Shown: piece after piece, positions 8,960 through 17,034 of the stretch | Numbering within the stretch: the stretch's first letter is position 1 | How the letters are laid out: each line of letters begins with the position of its first letter | Assembly: GCA_964591245.1 (NCBI GenBank) | Contig: CAZPZZ010000058.1 | Span: 1-23,063, forward strand | Direction: 5' to 3' | Origin: CAZPZZ01 sp964591245 | Lineage (GTDB): Bacteria; Acidobacteriota; Vicinamibacteria; Vicinamibacterales; UBA8438 | DNA length: 23,063 nt | The notes under the pieces: generated by a model | What the model saw: only the letters and a program-made list of their open reading frames with translations | Databases searched by the model: none | What the model was told of the DNA's origin: nothing | Made by a program: the position numbers and the translations under genes

Positions 8960-9676
8960 CTATTCGATCTCTGCCTCGTCGGGAAGGTTACGAAGGCGCA
9001 ACCACTCCATCGGGCTTTCGAGCAGGAGCTCACCGGGGCCCTCGAGTGGATAGTCCTTCCGCTGCGGGTGCCCCTGCCACCCATCCGGCATCAATATCCG
9101 ACGAAGGTCCGGATGCCCGGTAATGTTCACTCCAAACATGTCCCACATCTCACGCTCGAGCCAATTGGCGGCTGGCCAAAGCCCCGTCACAGACGGAACG
9201 GCTTCTTCCTCCGCAGCTCGTACCTTGAGACGCACGCGCTGGCGACGCCGCGTGGAATAGAGACAGTAAATCACGTCGAACCGCTTCTCCCGGGGAGGCC
9301 AATCACTCGCGGTCACATCCGCACAATAGTCGAAGGAGCCCTCATCGGATTCTTTCAAAAAACTTGCCGCTTCCAGCAACGCTGTCGATGGCACAATCAC
9401 CGTCCAGTCGCCAACCCAGTAACTGAGCACGAAACCGGCATCTGGAAACGCTGCCTGCAAAGCGGTGATGAACCCTGGTCGCTCAAGATCTTCGGGCGGC
9501 GCCGGATCGGCGGGGCCCGTCGGAGCCTCAGGCGGGGCCTTGGGCTTCGGTTTGGGCTTCGGTTTGGGCTTAGCCGCGGCCACAGCGGCCGGATCAGCTG
9601 CCGCCGGTGCACCTTTTTCGGGAGCGGGTGCCGGCTTCGTCGGCGAAGTATCTGACGGTTTCGATTCGTCTGCCAT
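8960..9676 (-). CDS. nuoC: NADH-quinone oxidoreductase subunit C with a Lys-Pro-rich N-terminal extension
   Basis: The 30-kDa peripheral-arm scaffold subunit of complex I, 238 residues. The family core runs from about 65 to the end, with the hallmark EREMWDMFGVNITGHPDLRR (174-193) followed by ILMPDGW and KDYPL. Residues 1-62 are a disordered Ala/Pro/Lys-rich extension including a perfect alternating KPKPKPKPKPK run (36-46), encoded by 12-bp tandem repeats. Most stand-alone NuoC proteins lack such an extension; its role is unknown. The ATG at 9676 is the only good start. An 80-nt gap separates it from nuoA, where nuoB would normally be. Confidence 0.95.
   Translation of the reverse strand: MADESKPSDTSPTKPAPAPEKGAPAAADPAAVAAAKPKPKPKPKPKAPPEAPTGPADPAPPEDLERPGFITALQAAFPDAGFVLSYWVGDWTVIVPSTALLEAASFLKESDEGSFDYCADVTASDWPPREKRFDVIYCLYSTRRRQRVRLKVRAAEEEAVPSVTGLWPAANWLEREMWDMFGVNITGHPDLRRILMPDGWQGHPQRKDYPLEGPGELLLESPMEWLRLRNLPDEAEIE
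9540..9572 (-). repeat. 12-bp tandem repeat inside nuoC
   Basis: On the + strand TTGGGCTTCGGT occurs at 9540-9551 and 9552-9563, followed by a partial copy TTGGGCTTA at 9564-9572. It encodes the alternating Lys-Pro run of the NuoC N-terminal extension. The 12-bp unit keeps frame, so copy-number changes would alter only the length of the run. Confidence 0.85.
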
Positions 9677-9756
9677 GAGCTGGTGCCGTCACCCTGCGAA
9701 GAGCGGAGCGTCTATCAAGAATACGATTTCCTCACGAGCACACCTGATGCCCTGCA

Positions 9757-10119
9757 TCAGGCCCACTCTAGCGCCCCCTTGCGCCAAGCGTACACGTAAC
9801 CGATGACGAGGATGGCCAAGAAAACCAGCATCTCGATCAACCCGAACAACGCCAGTTCGTCCATGATGACCGCCCACGGAAACATGAACACGGTTTCGAC
9901 ATCGAAAATAACGAACAACATCGCGACCAGATAGTAACGAACGCTATACCGGTCCCGGGCGTCTGTCGTTGGCTCGATGCCGCACTCGTACGGCTCCAAC
10001 TTTACTTTGTTGTAGCGAGAGGCCTGGAGCAATGACGAAAAGATCAGAGTAAAAATCGCGAAGCCGATCGCCACAAGAGCGAACAACAGCACGGGAACGT
10101 ACGGCTCAATCTCAGACAT
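9757..10119 (-). CDS. nuoA: NADH-quinone oxidoreductase subunit A
   Basis: A 120-residue, three-helix membrane subunit at the junction with the peripheral arm of complex I. KLEPYECGIEPTTDARDRYS (about 40-59) is the diagnostic loop, and YYLVAMLFVIFDVETVFMFP forms the second helix with its conserved acidic residues. It is the first gene of the leftward operon, with an ATG at 10119 preceded by a weak GAGC-type ribosome site. Normal length and intact. The next gene is nuoC, not nuoB. Confidence 0.96.
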   Translation of the reverse strand: MSEIEPYVPVLLFALVAIGFAIFTLIFSSLLQASRYNKVKLEPYECGIEPTTDARDRYSVRYYLVAMLFVIFDVETVFMFPWAVIMDELALFGLIEMLVFLAILVIGYVYAWRKGALEWA

Positions 10120-10448
10120 CCGCGTCTAGCTCAACGAAAAAATTCTTCCAAACCAAACCGCCTATATCGTATCCGGGACAGGCGGTAGCGATCCAATTAA
10201 AATCCGCAGGCTGTGGTCAGACGACACGCCCGAGCATCCAGCTCGACGTGCGCGCCTCGATTCACCCGGAGTAGTCCTTGTGCTGGGGTGGTCGGGACCG
10301 ATGAACTAGACCTACGCGCCTGAAGCCGGGATTTTATACGTGGGCTCCTGAAGCTGTCAATCAAAGCCAGGGTTTTCCGGGGAAATGCCGTGCGACAGCG
10401 ATGTCAGATCGCGTCGCTATGATTGGGGCTATACTGCTCAGTGACGTT
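10120..10448. other. Divergent intergenic region between nuoA and the VWA genes
   Basis: Both neighbours are transcribed away from this stretch, so it should hold two promoters. The nuoA side is A/T-rich (10131-10205) and carries the candidate nuo promoter. On the other side the A/T-rich patch ATTTTATAC at 10331-10339 could be a -10 region for the rightward cluster, but I see no good -35. No credible small gene is visible. Confidence 0.4.
10163..10196 (-). promoter_or_regulatory. Tentative nuo operon promoter
   Basis: Reading the minus strand, TTGGAT (complement of 10191-10196) could serve as -35. It is followed by GATACG at a 17-base spacing or TACGAT at 19 bases (complement of 10166-10171) as -10. 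It lies about 45 bases before the nuoA ATG. Both boxes match the consensus only partly, so this is a candidate from position and sequence alone. Confidence 0.25.
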
Positions 10449-11381
10449 ATGTCTGTCACGCCCCCTCGGCCGAATGTCGCGATCACCATCCTCTGCGTTC
10501 TCTGGCTCGGCCACGCCGCATGGCCGTCTGTCGTCCTCGCGCAGGGTAGTAACGAACACTCCCTGTATGTGAGCGTGGTTGACGACGACGACACCCCAAT
10601 CCCGGACCTGACGCCAACAGACTTCGTGGTCGAGGAGGATGGACGAGAACGCGAGGTCCTCCGGGTAGGCCCCACGTCGACACCGATGCAAATCGCGCTG
10701 CTCGTGGATACCAGCGCCGCGACAACCAATGCCACCCGAGACCTACGCCGTGGCCTGGAAGCACTTGCAGCACGCCTCCTCGACGGCAATCAGGTGACAT
10801 TAGTGACGTTCGGGGGACCACCCCGCATCCTGGTGGAATCCACATCACGGACCAACAGACTCCAGGATGGCATTGGCCAGATCTTCAGCGTGTCCAATAC
10901 TGCGGCCTATCTCCTCGACGCCCTCATGGAGACGGCGCGCGGCTTTGAGCGGCGCGAGTCACCCCGGCCGGTCATCATCGCCATCACCGGCGAAGGCCTC
11001 GACCACAGCAGCCGGAACGCACGTCAGGTGCTTGACCTCTTGAAAGCCAACAACGTGGAAACCCACGTTGTCGTGCTGCGTCGCCGGAGTATGAGTGCCT
11101 TCAATGACCCAGCAGATCAACGCGCTTTGGAGGACGGCAGACGGGAGCGCGACCTGATCATCTCTCGAGCACCGCGTGAAACGGGCGGCAGGCGCCACGA
11201 ACTCGCCGTGAGTATGCGGCTTGGCGACACCATGGAGCAGCTGGCTCACATCATCACGAACCAGTACGAAGTCGTGTATGCGCGTCCGACCAGCTTGATT
11301 CCGCCAGAGGAGATTCGCGTGCGAGCCCGACGCGCCGAACTGACGGCCCACGGCACACCGGCTCGTCGTATAGGAGATTGA
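10449..11381 (+). CDS. Secreted VWA-domain protein with degenerate MIDAS (Acidobacterial VWFA-related type)
   Basis: A predicted exported von Willebrand A protein, 310 residues from the ATG at 10449. I chose this start because it gives a compact signal peptide (AITILCVLWLGHAAW, likely cut after VVLAQ). An in-frame ATG at 10401 would add 16 residues. A short beta domain (LYVSVVDDDDTPIPDL, then FVVEEDGRERE) precedes the VWA fold, as in the VWFA-related Acidobacterial family. The metal motif is eroded: DTSAA (87-91) replaces DxSxS, and ITGEG (179-183) stands where the partner gene has LSDGE. Metal-dependent binding may therefore be lost. Its function and ligand are unknown. The next VWA gene follows after 1 nt. 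Confidence 0.82.
   Translation: MSVTPPRPNVAITILCVLWLGHAAWPSVVLAQGSNEHSLYVSVVDDDDTPIPDLTPTDFVVEEDGREREVLRVGPTSTPMQIALLVDTSAATTNATRDLRRGLEALAARLLDGNQVTLVTFGGPPRILVESTSRTNRLQDGIGQIFSVSNTAAYLLDALMETARGFERRESPRPVIIAITGEGLDHSSRNARQVLDLLKANNVETHVVVLRRRSMSAFNDPADQRALEDGRRERDLIISRAPRETGGRRHELAVSMRLGDTMEQLAHIITNQYEVVYARPTSLIPPEEIRVRARRAELTAHGTPARRIGD
11372..11376 (+). promoter_or_regulatory. Ribosome binding site of the second VWA gene
   Basis: AGGAG lies 6 nt before the ATG at 11383, inside the last codons of the preceding VWA gene. It supports that start and suggests coupled translation of the pair. Confidence 0.7.
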
Positions 11382-11382
11382 G

Positions 11383-12324
11383 ATGATGCATCGCTACCTA
11401 CAGAGTCGAGTAGTTGCGGCGACTTGCCTGGTGGCCGGCACCATCGGCGCCGCGACGTTTTTCGCTCAGGAACCGGCCTTTCGAACATCCGTAGATCTGG
11501 TATCTCTCAATGTCACGGTCACAGATGGCGACGACCGCTATGTCACGGACATTGAGCCGGAGGGGTTCCAGGTCTTCGAAGATGGTGCGCTCCAGGAAGT
11601 CACCTTTTTCACTCGCACCCAGCTACCGATCGCATTAGCACTGCTCATGGATACCAGCGCGAGCATGTCCGAGAGGATGTCGACGGCGCAGGAGGCCGCT
11701 ATCGGATTCGCAGAACGGCTCCGCGAACAAGATCTCGCGAGTGTCATCGACTTCGACAGTCGCGTGGAGATTCACCAAGGGTTCACGAACTCTCTAAGCC
11801 TGCTCCAAGAGGCCATTCGACGCACATCGGCAGGTGGATCGACTTCCCTCTACAACGCGATCTACATATCGCTCAAGGAACTGGAAAAGATTTCGACAGC
11901 CGCGTCAGCGATCGACGAAATCCGCCGTCAAGCCATCGTTGTCCTCTCAGACGGCGAAGACACATCCAGCCTCGTCGATTTCGAGGAAGTACTGGAGTTG
12001 TCGAAACGCTCCGATACGGTCATCTATACCATTGGCCTGCAATCGCGAGACGTACGCAACCGTCGCGGCTTCCGAGAAGCCGACTTCGTGCTCCGGCAAC
12101 TTGCACAGGAAACGGGCGGCCGATCTTTCTCTCCCGAACGGATTGAAGATCTTCCAGCAATCTATCAACGCATTTCTGATGAGCTTTCAAGCCAATACAC
12201 ACTGGGCTACAGCTCCAAGAACCCGATGCGGAACGGTCAATGGCGCCGCCTCGTCGTCCGCGTCGATCGGCCAAACGTCGGGGCCAGAACGAAACAAGGC
12301 TATTACGCCCCCACAATGAACTAG
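11383..12324 (+). CDS. Secreted VWA-domain protein (Acidobacterial VWFA-related type)
   Basis: 313 residues with an N-terminal signal sequence (VVAATCLVAGTIGAATFFAQ). A beta-sandwich-like lead (VDLVSLNVTVTDGDDRYVTD, then FQVFEDGALQEVTFF) is followed by a VWA fold at about 83-270. The MIDAS is intact: Asp90, Ser92 and Ser94 (DTSAS), Thr154 (GGSTSLYNAI) and Asp190 (VLSDGEDTSS). The C-terminus has the family ending QYTLGYSS and, later, QGYYAPT. These traits fit the VWFA-related Acidobacterial domain family, whose function is unsettled; extracytoplasmic protein binding is the likeliest role. The CcsA-like gene begins 13 nt downstream, so it is probably co-transcribed with the haem genes. Confidence 0.88.
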   Translation: MMHRYLQSRVVAATCLVAGTIGAATFFAQEPAFRTSVDLVSLNVTVTDGDDRYVTDIEPEGFQVFEDGALQEVTFFTRTQLPIALALLMDTSASMSERMSTAQEAAIGFAERLREQDLASVIDFDSRVEIHQGFTNSLSLLQEAIRRTSAGGSTSLYNAIYISLKELEKISTAASAIDEIRRQAIVVLSDGEDTSSLVDFEEVLELSKRSDTVIYTIGLQSRDVRNRRGFREADFVLRQLAQETGGRSFSPERIEDLPAIYQRISDELSSQYTLGYSSKNPMRNGQWRRLVVRVDRPNVGARTKQGYYAPTMN

Positions 12325-12327
12325 AGG
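12323..12327 (+). promoter_or_regulatory. Ribosome binding site for a TTG start
   Basis: AGAGG overlaps the stop codon of the second VWA gene and lies 10 nt before the TTG at 12338. It decides the start of the CcsA/HemX-like gene, which has no ATG or GTG near its first helix. Confidence 0.55.
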
Positions 12328-12337
12328 CAAGAATCCG

Positions 12338-13165
12338 TTGGTAAACGTACTCCCCTTCCTCCTGTATCTTCTGGCCGCCATCAGCTACGCGGTTTTCTTC
12401 TCCCATCGCAAACCGCTTGCGGGGAGGACCGCAACCGCATCGCTAGCGGCAGCCGCATTTGTGCACACGTTTGCAATCGGCATGCGTACGGTCGAGGTGG
12501 GTCAGCTCCCGCTTATCGGCACCGCCGCAACGATTTCCGCATTCGTGTGGCTACTGGCCGTTGCCTATCTCTACGCCGAGGTCACCACGGACGAACGCGC
12601 TCTCGGGGTCTTCATTGCTCCACTGCTGGTGGTACTGCAAGCCCTCTCCTGGTTGAGTACCAGGGTCGTCGAACCCACCCCCATTCTCGACAGTCCGTGG
12701 TTCGCGGTGCACGTCCTGTCGTTACTGTTCGCCTATGCCGCCTTCGCCCTGGCGTGCGTCGTGGGAATCACGTACGTCCTCCTGTTCCGAGAGCTGAAAT
12801 CCAAACACCTCGGCTTCTTCGCGGCGCGGCTGCCCTCGCTACAAGTTATCGATACGATGAACGGTCGCGCGGTCGGTGTGGGATGGCTATTTCTCACGGC
12901 CGGGCTGGCCGCCGGAGCAGTGTGGCTCACGGAATTGCAACCAAGCTCTTCGGATCCGCGGGTACAGGCAATGTCACTCTTTGACCCGAAAATCTTTATC
13001 GTGTTGTTGAGCTGGCTCGTATACACATTTGAACTCTATGCACGTCGTGCTATCGGCTGGAGTGGCGTACGCGCCGCCTGGCTGTCTGCGCTGGGGTTCT
13101 CAATTGTTCTCCTCAATCTCGTTCCAGTTGGGTTCTTCCTAACCGAGAGCCACAACTTCCGATAG
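12338..13165 (+). CDS. CcsA/HemX-type cytochrome c assembly membrane protein
   Basis: A 275-residue membrane protein with about eight hydrophobic helices, of the CcmC/CcsA/HemX family. These handle haem on the outer side of the membrane or, as HemX, affect glutamyl-tRNA reductase levels. Recognisable segments are SPWFAVHVLSLLFAYAAFAL, with a conserved His in WFAVH, and FDPKIFIVLLSWLVYTFELY, then RAAWLSALGFSIVLLNLV. The full tryptophan-rich WWD motif of true CcsA is not obvious, which favours the short HemX-like group. It starts with TTG and precedes hemA by 1 nt, as hemX-like genes often do. The exact role is uncertain. Confidence 0.82.
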   Translation: MVNVLPFLLYLLAAISYAVFFSHRKPLAGRTATASLAAAAFVHTFAIGMRTVEVGQLPLIGTAATISAFVWLLAVAYLYAEVTTDERALGVFIAPLLVVLQALSWLSTRVVEPTPILDSPWFAVHVLSLLFAYAAFALACVVGITYVLLFRELKSKHLGFFAARLPSLQVIDTMNGRAVGVGWLFLTAGLAAGAVWLTELQPSSSDPRVQAMSLFDPKIFIVLLSWLVYTFELYARRAIGWSGVRAAWLSALGFSIVLLNLVPVGFFLTESHNFR

Positions 13166-13166
13166 C

Positions 13167-14486
13167 GTGGACCTGTTCCTTCTTGGCGTGAGCCACCATA
13201 CGGCCCCGGTCGACCTACGGGAACGGGTGGATTTCACCAAACGCGGCCTCGTCGAAGCGTTAGGGGAACTCGCAAAGGGTCCCGCCCCCGCGGAAGCCGT
13301 TGTGCTAACAACCTGCAACCGGGCCGAGATCTACGTGTCCTGCGAGGACGCCGAGAGCACGCACACCGAGCTGAGCGAATTTATGAGCCAGTTTCATGGT
13401 GTGCCAACGGGCGAACTCACCCCACACCTCTATGCCAGGCAGGGCAAAGAAGTCGCACGTCACCTGTTCCGCGTCGCGGCAGGACTCGATTCGCTTGTAG
13501 TGGGGGAACCCCAGATCTTTGGTCAGGTGAAAGACGCCTACGCCATTGCCGTAAGACAGGGCTCAACCGGCATCTTGCTGAACAAGCTATTCCCCTGGTC
13601 GTTTAACGTCGGCAAACGCATACGGGCAGAAACGGGCCTGGGAGAAGGAGCAGTTTCTGTCAGCTACGCGGCGCTCTCGCTGGCCCGAAAGATTTTCGGA
13701 AAACTGGATAACCGCGCTGTACTGGTGGTCGGAGCGGGCGAAATGGCCGAACTGACAGCCACACACCTGCAGGCTCAGCAAGTCAAACGTATCGCCGTCG
13801 CAAGTCGAACCTTCGCCAGAGCGAACGCACTTGCAAACCGCGTGGACGGCACCGCCGTCGAATGGTCCGAGATTGACACTCAGCTTGTCGATGCTGACAT
13901 CGTGGTTACCGCTACCGGCGCGACCACACCTATCCTGACAGGCCCCGCCATCGAACGCGTCATGCATGCGAGGCGCAACCGGCCGCTGTTCATCATCGAC
14001 CTCGGATTACCGCGCGACGTCGATCCATCGGCTGCAGAGCTCGAACAAGTTTTTCTCTACAACATCGACGACCTCCGCGCGATCGTGAGCGAAAATCTGG
14101 CTCGCCGCCAGGAGCAGACCACCCAAGCGGAAACACTGGTCGCGACAGCCACGGAAGAGTTCCTCACGTGGATGCACGCGCGAGGCACCATTCCCACCGT
14201 TGTTGCCCTGCGGAGGCGGTTCGAAGAAGTCCGGCAGTCCGAGATCAAACGGCTTGAACCCAAACTGAATGGGCTCACCCCGGAAGCCAGGGCCCGAGTG
14301 GAGGAGGTCACCCGACTCCTAGTGCAGAAACTTCTTCTGACCCCAACAGAACGACTGAAAGCCGCCTCCGACGCGACCGTGGCGACACAATACGCTGAGG
14401 CCGTAACCGAACTCTTCCAGCTTGGTGAGGAGTCCGACGCTAACGACTCCGGTGGAACGGAGCAGAATCCGGAGCACGACCCATGA
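13167..14486 (+). CDS. hemA: Glutamyl-tRNA reductase
   Basis: First committed step of C5 tetrapyrrole synthesis: NADPH-dependent reduction of glutamyl-tRNA to glutamate-1-semialdehyde. 439 residues. The catalytic domain has SHHTAPVDLRERV (9-21) and the nucleophile Cys50 in VLTTCNRAEIY. GLDSLVVGEPQIFGQVKDAY (106-125) is a family signature, followed by the NADPH motif VVGAGEMAELTATHL (187-201) and the C-terminal dimerisation helices. It starts with GTG 1 nt after the CcsA-like gene and overlaps hemC by 4 nt (ATGA). A C-terminal tail rich in Asp/Glu/Asn (about 424-439) is extra and not conserved. Confidence 0.97.
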   Translation: MDLFLLGVSHHTAPVDLRERVDFTKRGLVEALGELAKGPAPAEAVVLTTCNRAEIYVSCEDAESTHTELSEFMSQFHGVPTGELTPHLYARQGKEVARHLFRVAAGLDSLVVGEPQIFGQVKDAYAIAVRQGSTGILLNKLFPWSFNVGKRIRAETGLGEGAVSVSYAALSLARKIFGKLDNRAVLVVGAGEMAELTATHLQAQQVKRIAVASRTFARANALANRVDGTAVEWSEIDTQLVDADIVVTATGATTPILTGPAIERVMHARRNRPLFIIDLGLPRDVDPSAAELEQVFLYNIDDLRAIVSENLARRQEQTTQAETLVATATEEFLTWMHARGTIPTVVALRRRFEEVRQSEIKRLEPKLNGLTPEARARVEEVTRLLVQKLLLTPTERLKAASDATVATQYAEAVTELFQLGEESDANDSGGTEQNPEHDP

Positions 14487-15481
14487 CTCCACTCAGAGTC
14501 GGTACTCGAGGGAGCGAACTGGCTCTCTGGCAAGCCCACGCCGTGGCCGATCGGATTCGAGCGCAGAGCGGACACGAATGCGAGCTAAAAATCATCAAGA
14601 CCACTGGCGATCGGCTCATTCACGCCAACCTGTCAACGGTCGGTGGCAAACGCGTGTTCGTAAAAGAGATCGAGCAGGCGCTGGTCAGCAATGAGATTGA
14701 TCTGGCCGTGCACAGCGCCAAAGACATGCCCGCGGAACTCCCGGACGGCCTCGTCGTACGAGCCGTCCTCCCTCGAGAAGATCCTCGCGACGCGGTCGTA
14801 CTTCCTCCCGGCACCCCACTTAGCGGCCTCAACGCCACCGAGTTCGTGACGGCTCTGAGCACGCCCCCCCGCGTGGGCAGCGGAAGTGTCAGACGCGTCG
14901 CGCAGTTGAGCCACGTGTGGCCCGATGCGCAATTTCAACTCGTACGCGGTAACGTTGGGACACGCTTGGGGAAACTGGACGCCGGTGGTTACGACCTCTT
15001 GATCCTTGCTGCAGCCGGCCTGAAGCGGCTTGGATTCGCAGAGCGCATCTCAACTACCATCGACACGCACACCTGCGTTCCAGCCCCCGGCCAAGGCGTT
15101 GTGGCTATCGAGGCCCGATCAGACGACCAGAAGATCAGCACGATTCTCCACGCGGTCAACGATCCAATCACATGGGCCGCCCTCTCGGCGGAGCGCTCGG
15201 TTGTCACGGCACTGGGGGGCGGCTGCCAAGTCCCCATCGGAGCATTGGCCGAGACCAAAGGGGATGCACTGCATCTGAGTGCGATTGTCGCCTCGCTCGA
15301 TGGCACACAATTGCTTCGCCGGGAGGCAACCACTCCCGGACATTCCTCCGCTGCCGATCTGGCGGAGTCCGCTGCAGAACTGGGGAACGCCGTGGCCACG
15401 GGATTGCTCGAAGACGGGGCGGGGCCAATTCTCGACGCCGCTCGCCAAGTAGACACCTCAGCGGTCAACGACGACACATAA
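14483..15481 (+). CDS. hemC: Hydroxymethylbilane synthase (porphobilinogen deaminase)
   Basis: Polymerises four porphobilinogens into hydroxymethylbilane on a covalently bound dipyrromethane primer. 332 residues. Visible landmarks are RVGTRGSELALWQ (5-17), HSAKDMP (77-83) with the catalytic Asp81, the substrate-binding arginines in VGSGSVRRVAQL (131-142), APGQGVVAIE (201-210), and the cofactor-attachment Cys248 in LGGGCQVPIGA. Its ATG overlaps the hemA stop, and the CobA-HemD fusion begins 2 nt after its stop. Normal length with a slightly long C-terminus. Confidence 0.97.
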   Translation: MTPLRVGTRGSELALWQAHAVADRIRAQSGHECELKIIKTTGDRLIHANLSTVGGKRVFVKEIEQALVSNEIDLAVHSAKDMPAELPDGLVVRAVLPREDPRDAVVLPPGTPLSGLNATEFVTALSTPPRVGSGSVRRVAQLSHVWPDAQFQLVRGNVGTRLGKLDAGGYDLLILAAAGLKRLGFAERISTTIDTHTCVPAPGQGVVAIEARSDDQKISTILHAVNDPITWAALSAERSVVTALGGGCQVPIGALAETKGDALHLSAIVASLDGTQLLRREATTPGHSSAADLAESAAELGNAVATGLLEDGAGPILDAARQVDTSAVNDDT

Positions 15482-15483
15482 CT

Positions 15484-17034
15484 ATGGGGGCGCGGATCTA
15501 CCTGATCGGGGCCGGCCCGGGCGATCCGGCACTCTTGACGGTGAAAGGCCAGCGCGCTCTCGCCCTCGCCGACGTTGTGGTCTACGACCACCTCGTACAC
15601 GCCACGCTTCTACACATGGCTCGACCAGACGCCGAAAAAATCGACGTCGGGCCAACCGCGCCACGCCCCCTCGAACAAGATGCGATCTGCCTCTTGCTGG
15701 CCGAGAAGGCACGCGAAGGAAAGACCGTCGCCCGGCTCAAGTGGGGCGATCCGTTCATGTTCAACAGTGGCGGCCAAGAAACACTATTTCTCCGTGAGCA
15801 AGAGATTCCCTTCGACGTGGTTCCCGGCATCCCCCCCGGTCTCGGCAGCCCGACCTATGCCGGCATCCCCATCACACATCCCGACGCAGGGGACACCCTG
15901 ACATTCGTACGCGGACACGGAGGCGACAGCAACCAGCCTCCCGACGTCGCCTGGAACCACCTCGCAGATCTCAAAGGTACCGTTGTAACCTCCGGCGACG
16001 GTCCACAGCTCGCCGCCATACTGAGAGCCCTCCAGCGTCATGGCCGCACGGCCGACGAGCCGGCCGCCCTCATCTACGACGGGACGCGTCCCAGCCAACA
16101 CACCATTCACGGTACGCTGGCTGAACTCCAAGATCTCGTTAGCCAACCCGATCACACGGACAGCCCAGTGCTCGTGGTCGGTCAGGTCACGACTCTCCGC
16201 AAGCACCTACGCTGGTTCGACGAGCGACCACTCTTTGGCACACGAGTCGTCGTCACGCGCGCTCGCGCGCAAGCCACTGACCTCATTACCCAACTCGAAG
16301 ACCTCGGCGCCGAACCGATAGAGGTGCCAACCATCTGTATCAAGCCTCCTCTCGACTCAACGCCGCTGACGGACGCCTGCTCTCGCCTTGACTCCTTCGA
16401 CTGGGTCGTACTGACGAGCGTCAATGCGGTCACCTCGTTCATGACGCATGTATTGGAAGGCCCGGGCGACGTGCGTGACCTGAAGGGCGTTGGATTATGC
16501 GCGGTCGGACCAGCCACTGCCGAGGCCCTAGCCGGGTACGGGCTGCGAGTGGACCTCATTCCTGACAAGCACCGCTCTGAGGGAATTGTGGAGGCACTTT
16601 GCGCCGACCGGAACCTGGCAGATGCCCGCATCCTCTTACCCCGCGGCAACCTCGCCGGTGATCTATTGCCGGATGCACTCAAACGCTCCGGAGCCTCTGT
16701 GACCACGGTAACGGCCTATCGCACCGAAGCCGTCGACCTGACACAAGACCACACCCAGGATATTTACCGGCTATTGCTTGAAGGACGCATCGACGTCGTG
16801 ACGTTCACCAGTGGCTCAAGCGTCAAGAACTTTGCGGATTCCCTGGGCCAAGAACAGGTTGTGGACCTTCTGCGGCCAATCGTGGTCGCCTGCATCGGCC
16901 CCGTGACCGCCGCCGTCGCCGAACGACTGGGCATCACGACCACCATCATGCCGACGGTGTCGACCATTCCCGCCATGGTGAAAGCAATCGCGGACCACAT
17001 CCGCACTCGCCGACACGAAAGGACCAACCGATGA
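15484..17034 (+). CDS. cobA-hemD: Uroporphyrinogen-III C-methyltransferase / uroporphyrinogen-III synthase fusion
   Basis: A bifunctional protein of 516 residues. Residues 1-240 are a SAM-dependent uroporphyrinogen-III methyltransferase (SUMT) domain: YLIGAGPGDPALLTVKG (6-22), VVYDHLV (32-38), RLKWGDPFMFNSGGQE (84-99), VVPGIPPGLG and YAGIPITHP (125-133). About 250-510 is a HemD domain (RVVVTRARAQATDLITQLE at 254-272; FTSGSSVKNF at 441-450). HemD closes hydroxymethylbilane to uroporphyrinogen III, and SUMT would divert it to precorrin-2 for sirohaem or cobalamin. Several SUMT positions are unlike the textbook motif, so methylation is less certain than the HemD role. The frame stays open upstream, but that part overlaps hemC; the ATG at 15484 fits the family start. 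Confidence 0.93.
   Translation: MGARIYLIGAGPGDPALLTVKGQRALALADVVVYDHLVHATLLHMARPDAEKIDVGPTAPRPLEQDAICLLLAEKAREGKTVARLKWGDPFMFNSGGQETLFLREQEIPFDVVPGIPPGLGSPTYAGIPITHPDAGDTLTFVRGHGGDSNQPPDVAWNHLADLKGTVVTSGDGPQLAAILRALQRHGRTADEPAALIYDGTRPSQHTIHGTLAELQDLVSQPDHTDSPVLVVGQVTTLRKHLRWFDERPLFGTRVVVTRARAQATDLITQLEDLGAEPIEVPTICIKPPLDSTPLTDACSRLDSFDWVVLTSVNAVTSFMTHVLEGPGDVRDLKGVGLCAVGPATAEALAGYGLRVDLIPDKHRSEGIVEALCADRNLADARILLPRGNLAGDLLPDALKRSGASVTTVTAYRTEAVDLTQDHTQDIYRLLLEGRIDVVTFTSGSSVKNFADSLGQEQVVDLLRPIVVACIGPVTAAVAERLGITTTIMPTVSTIPAMVKAIADHIRTRRHERTNR

Noticed and set aside
9677..9756. A nuoB remnant between nuoA and nuoC
   Set aside because: The 80-nt gap is far too short for the roughly 160-residue subunit and holds none of its cysteine motif.
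15172..15483. An upstream extension of cobA-hemD to an earlier start
   Set aside because: The added part overlaps conserved hemC sequence in another frame. The ATG at 15484 matches the family start.
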